The notes under the pieces were generated by a model. The model searched no databases. It had not been told where the DNA came from and saw only the letters and a list, made by a program, of their open reading frames with translations. Position numbers and translations under genes: made by a program. Below, piece by piece: positions 5,760 through 7,094 of a stretch of 7,094 nt of DNA; positions within the stretch are counted from its first letter, which is position 1; each line of letters begins with the position of its first letter. This stretch comes from JAQYVZ01 sp035269105 (GTDB taxonomy: Bacteria > Desulfobacterota > Desulfuromonadia > Desulfuromonadales > BM103). The stretch covers positions 1-7,094 of the forward strand of contig DATFJP010000102.1 of NCBI GenBank assembly GCA_035269105.1. Direction: 5' to 3'.

Positions 5760-6431
5760 ATGGCCCAACCGATGTTGTCGCGAAGCCAGCGACGTATGGA
5801 AAAAAAACAGGCCGGCCTGATCGTGGTCCTGGTGTTCCTGGTCGCCGTGGTCAGTTTCGTGCTCGGTGTGATGGCCGGGCAGAAGGGTTTTTCCCTGCCG
5901 GGCTTCGGCACGGCCGATGTCAGGGAGATCCGGCTGCCCACCGCCACCGAGGTGGTGCCGGTGCCGGAACCGCCGCCGCAGGACACGGGCACCGAAGCCT
6001 CGCAGCTGACCTTCTACGACAACCTGCCGAAGGGCGACCAGGCCCCGCTCGGCAGCGGTATCAACCTGCCGGCGGAGACCCCGGCTCAAGCCGGCTCGGA
6101 AACCGCTGCGAGTACAAAACCGCCGCCCGTGAATTTGGCCCAGACTCCTGCGCCGGCTGCCAAACCGCAGCCCTCAGCCCCGGCGGCCAGCCCGCAGGGC
6201 GAATTCCTGGTGCAGGTGGCGTCCTTCAAGACGTCCCAGGATGCCGAAAAGCTGCAGATGCGGCTCGAAAAGCTCGGTCTCGACACCAAATGGCAGCGCG
6301 CCGACCTCGGCGACAAAGGCGTCTGGTACCGGGTCGTTGCCGGCCCTTATGCGGAGCGCGCGGCGGCCGACCGGGTGGTGGTCCTGCTCAAGGAGAAAGA
6401 GCGGCTTTCGGCGCTGGTCAGAAAACGCTGA
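5760..6431 (+). CDS. FtsN-like membrane protein with C-terminal SPOR domain
   Basis: The product is a 223-residue bitopic inner-membrane protein. ATG 5760 is chosen because GGAG (5751-5754) lies 5 nt before it and because an upstream in-frame GTG (5682) would translate the heptamer repeat. Order: basic cytoplasmic tail (RSQRRMEKK, 1-17), one transmembrane helix (about 18-40), a long Pro/Ala-rich periplasmic linker (about 45-146), and a SPOR domain (147-223: FLVQVASFKTSQDAEKLQMRLEKLG ... WYRVVAGPYAERAAADRVV). The linker includes LTFYDNLPKG, resembling the FYxxLP block seen before the linker in FtsN/DedD-type proteins. SPOR domains bind glycan strands stripped of peptides at the septum, so a role in division or cell-wall remodelling is likely. 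Which named protein it corresponds to cannot be said. It follows argS by 187 bp without a clear promoter or terminator, so co-transcription is possible. Confidence 0.88.
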   Translation: MAQPMLSRSQRRMEKKQAGLIVVLVFLVAVVSFVLGVMAGQKGFSLPGFGTADVREIRLPTATEVVPVPEPPPQDTGTEASQLTFYDNLPKGDQAPLGSGINLPAETPAQAGSETAASTKPPPVNLAQTPAPAAKPQPSAPAASPQGEFLVQVASFKTSQDAEKLQMRLEKLGLDTKWQRADLGDKGVWYRVVAGPYAERAAADRVVVLLKEKERLSALVRKR

Positions 6432-6450
6432 AAAATTTGCAGATAATCTC

Positions 6451-6479
6451 TTGACAGTCCCCAAAATGGGGCGTATAGT
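6451..6479 (+). promoter_or_regulatory. Strong promoter of the tRNA-fMet gene
   Basis: TTGACA (6451-6456) and TATAGT (6474-6479, 5 of 6) are 17 bp apart, the best promoter in the window. Transcription should start near 6486, about 6 nt before the mature tRNA, so the 5' leader is very short. The 17-bp spacer contains CCCCA-AAA-TGGGG (6459-6471), an inverted repeat centred between the two elements. The promoter begins 20 bp after the SPOR gene stop. Confidence 0.85.
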
Positions 6480-6491
6480 GCGAAGTCTTGT

Positions 6492-6568
<77 letters not shown>

Positions 6569-6574
6569 AATTTT

Positions 6575-6611
6575 AAAAGGGCTCGTCATCATTGACGGGC
6601 CCTTTTCATTT
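6575..6611 (+). terminator. Rho-independent terminator after tRNA-fMet
   Basis: AAAAGGGCTCGTCA (6575-6588) pairs with TGACGGGCCCTTTT (6593-6606) around a TCAT loop: 14 pairs with one G-U. The A tract and T tract at the stem base and the continuing CATTT make it a strong terminator, probably active in both directions. It lies 6 nt after the encoded CCA. Confidence 0.93.
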
Positions 6612-6743
6612 ATGTGCCTGGTATGGCGCGTAGCGCCTGGCTGGCACTGCCTAGATCGCTATGGGATGCTCTTAAAATCTTGCTCTTGAATTTTTGGCGC
6701 TCGGCAGCACTCTCGATGCTTCGGAAGGCAATTCTATTTTCAT
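6612..6743 (+). other. Non-coding stretch between tRNA terminator and riboswitch
   Basis: No gene is visible here. The first part forms an imperfect hairpin: GTGCC (6614-6618) with GGCAC (6643-6647) outside, GGCGC (6625-6629) with GCGCC (6633-6637) inside. From about 6661 the sequence becomes more AT-rich than the genes to the left. A TAAAAT at 6673-6678 resembles a -10 element but has no matching -35. Confidence 0.5.
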
Positions 6744-6772
6744 TTGAACACAGGAAAGCAGTCTGCTAGGTT
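6744..6772 (+). promoter_or_regulatory. Candidate extended -10 promoter for the riboswitch transcript
   Basis: TTGAAC (6744-6749) and TAGGTT (6767-6772) are 17 bp apart, and TGC immediately before the -10 makes it an extended -10 element. Transcription would start near 6779, just ahead of the aptamer. The -10 itself is poor (3 of 6), so confidence is limited, but no better candidate lies between the tRNA terminator and the aptamer. Confidence 0.4.
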
Positions 6773-6797
6773 TGGCCGAATTGACAAAGGCCAAACC
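6769..6797 (+). repeat. 9-bp perfect inverted repeat overlapping promoter and aptamer
   Basis: GGTTTGGCC (6769-6777) and GGCCAAACC (6789-6797) are exact reverse complements with an 11-nt spacer. The right arm is the conserved GGC-x-AAACC 5' strand of the riboswitch; the left arm overlaps the candidate -10. As RNA it would compete with the aptamer fold; as DNA it could be an operator, since the left arm may not be transcribed. Confidence 0.6.
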
Positions 6798-6854
6798 GGG
6801 GCAATCCGGTGACGCAAACCCCGGAACCTAATTCGAGCATAGCCGGGCTGCCAA
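6783..6854 (+). promoter_or_regulatory. GEMM-I (cyclic-dinucleotide) riboswitch aptamer
   Basis: The segment carries the landmarks of the c-di-GMP-I class in the right order. ACAAAGGCCAAACC lies at 6784-6797. A hairpin follows with stem ACCGGG/TCCGGT (6795-6800, 6805-6810), capped by a GCAA (GNRA) tetraloop. Next come the conserved GACGCAAA (6811-6818), a second hairpin with the receptor-like CCTAA (6827-6831) opposite TAG, and the 3' signature AGCCGGGCTGCC (6841-6852). GEMM-I RNAs bind c-di-GMP, or cGAMP in some Geobacter variants, at the junction of the two stems, with the tetraloop docked into the receptor. Two departures from consensus are seen: C instead of G right after GCAAA, and a short second stem. 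The base I align with the specificity position (G20 of the Vibrio Vc2 RNA) is G, which favours c-di-GMP; that alignment is from memory. A terminator and a gene follow directly. Confidence 0.78.
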
Positions 6855-6877
6855 GGGGAAGGATCGGATTCTTTTTC

Positions 6878-6907
6878 AGCTGCCAATTATTGCAAGGTAG
6901 CTTTTTT
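6878..6907 (+). terminator. Intrinsic terminator of the riboswitch expression platform
   Basis: AGCTGCC (6878-6884) pairs with GGTAGCT (6896-6902) around an 11-nt loop (one G-U), followed by a run of six T (6902-6907). It lies between the aptamer and the ribosome site of the next gene. Its 5' arm repeats GCTGCCAA, which also occurs at the aptamer's 3' edge (6847-6854), so GGTAGC can pair with either copy. A weaker hairpin (6859-6864 with 6868-6873) lies between aptamer and terminator. Confidence 0.75.
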
Positions 6908-6924
6908 GATTCTAGGAGGAAACC

Positions 6925-7094
6925 ATGTGGAAATGTCCAAAGTGCGATTTTGAAATGACTGATGAATCTGCCAAAGCCTGTCCAAAATGTGGCGTGGTGT
7001 TTGAAAAACTGAGGGAAAGAGCCGATCAGGAGAACGCAAAGGAGAGAATCTCAAAATCGACGGAGGAAATCCTGGATTATCAGCGGGAAACTAG
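6925..7094 (+). CDS. Zinc-ribbon protein, 5' part only, riboswitch-controlled
   Basis: The frame begins at ATG 6925, with AGGAGG (6914-6919) placed 5 nt before it, and stays open for 56 codons to the end of the window. The start has two CPxC knuckles: C4-P-K-C7 and C19-P-K-C22-G, spaced like a treble-clef or rubredoxin-like zinc ribbon. A charged, probably helical stretch follows (about 26-56: EKLRERADQENAKERISKSTEEILDYQ). Proteins opening this way (CPKCGF...CPKCGVIF-x-K) are frequent in deltaproteobacteria and may continue into membrane, PilZ or other domains, but the rest is unseen and I do not recognise the gene. The aptamer upstream implies control by a cyclic dinucleotide, so a link to the surface/motility switch is an inference. 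Codons look more AT-rich than in argS or lptD. Confidence 0.75.
   Translation, partial: MWKCPKCDFEMTDESAKACPKCGVVFEKLRERADQENAKERISKSTEEILDYQRET

Noticed and set aside
6781..6786. Perfect TTGACA inside the riboswitch region
   Set aside because: No -10 lies 16-18 bp downstream, and the bases are explained by the aptamer 5' strand.

Overview
The window reads as chromosomal core sequence from a Gram-negative, GC-rich bacterium. It is most likely a deltaproteobacterium of the Desulfuromonadales/Geobacter type. This rests on LptD (an outer membrane is present), an ArgRS whose wording (AMSTRSGEFVTL) resembles Geobacter-type enzymes as I remember them, a GEMM-I (cyclic-dinucleotide) riboswitch, and a zinc-knuckle protein of a style common in that group. 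All recognised genes are on the + strand; the long minus-strand reading frames are shadows of GC-rich coding sequence.

Layout, left to right: (1) the 3' end of folC, followed 12 nt later by lptD, then two hairpins that probably end the transcript. (2) A 392-bp non-coding gap with a strong promoter and a structured leader for a small secreted helix-hairpin-helix protein (ComEA family), which ends in a 28-bp perfect palindrome. (3) ftsB, a small membrane coiled-coil division protein. (4) argS, with its own TTGACA-17-TAACAT promoter and a leader of about 150 nt holding three hairpins. (5) A 187-bp gap carrying two different 7-bp tandem arrays, one of them with a GATC every 7 bp. (6) An FtsN-like single-pass SPOR protein. 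(7) An initiator tRNA-fMet with a near-consensus promoter and a textbook terminator. (8) A non-coding stretch leading into a GEMM-I-like riboswitch, an intrinsic terminator, and the start of a zinc-ribbon gene that runs off the window.

The genes are mostly housekeeping. LptD inserts LPS in the outer membrane; FtsB and the SPOR protein belong to septal cell-wall synthesis; ArgRS and tRNA-fMet serve translation; FolC supplies the folate used, among other things, to formylate Met-tRNA. The least ordinary part is the right end. There a cyclic-dinucleotide aptamer, a terminator that repeats an 8-mer from the aptamer's 3' edge, and an inverted repeat overlapping both the aptamer and a candidate promoter control an unrecognised zinc-ribbon protein. 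The heptamer arrays between argS and the SPOR gene are the second item of interest.
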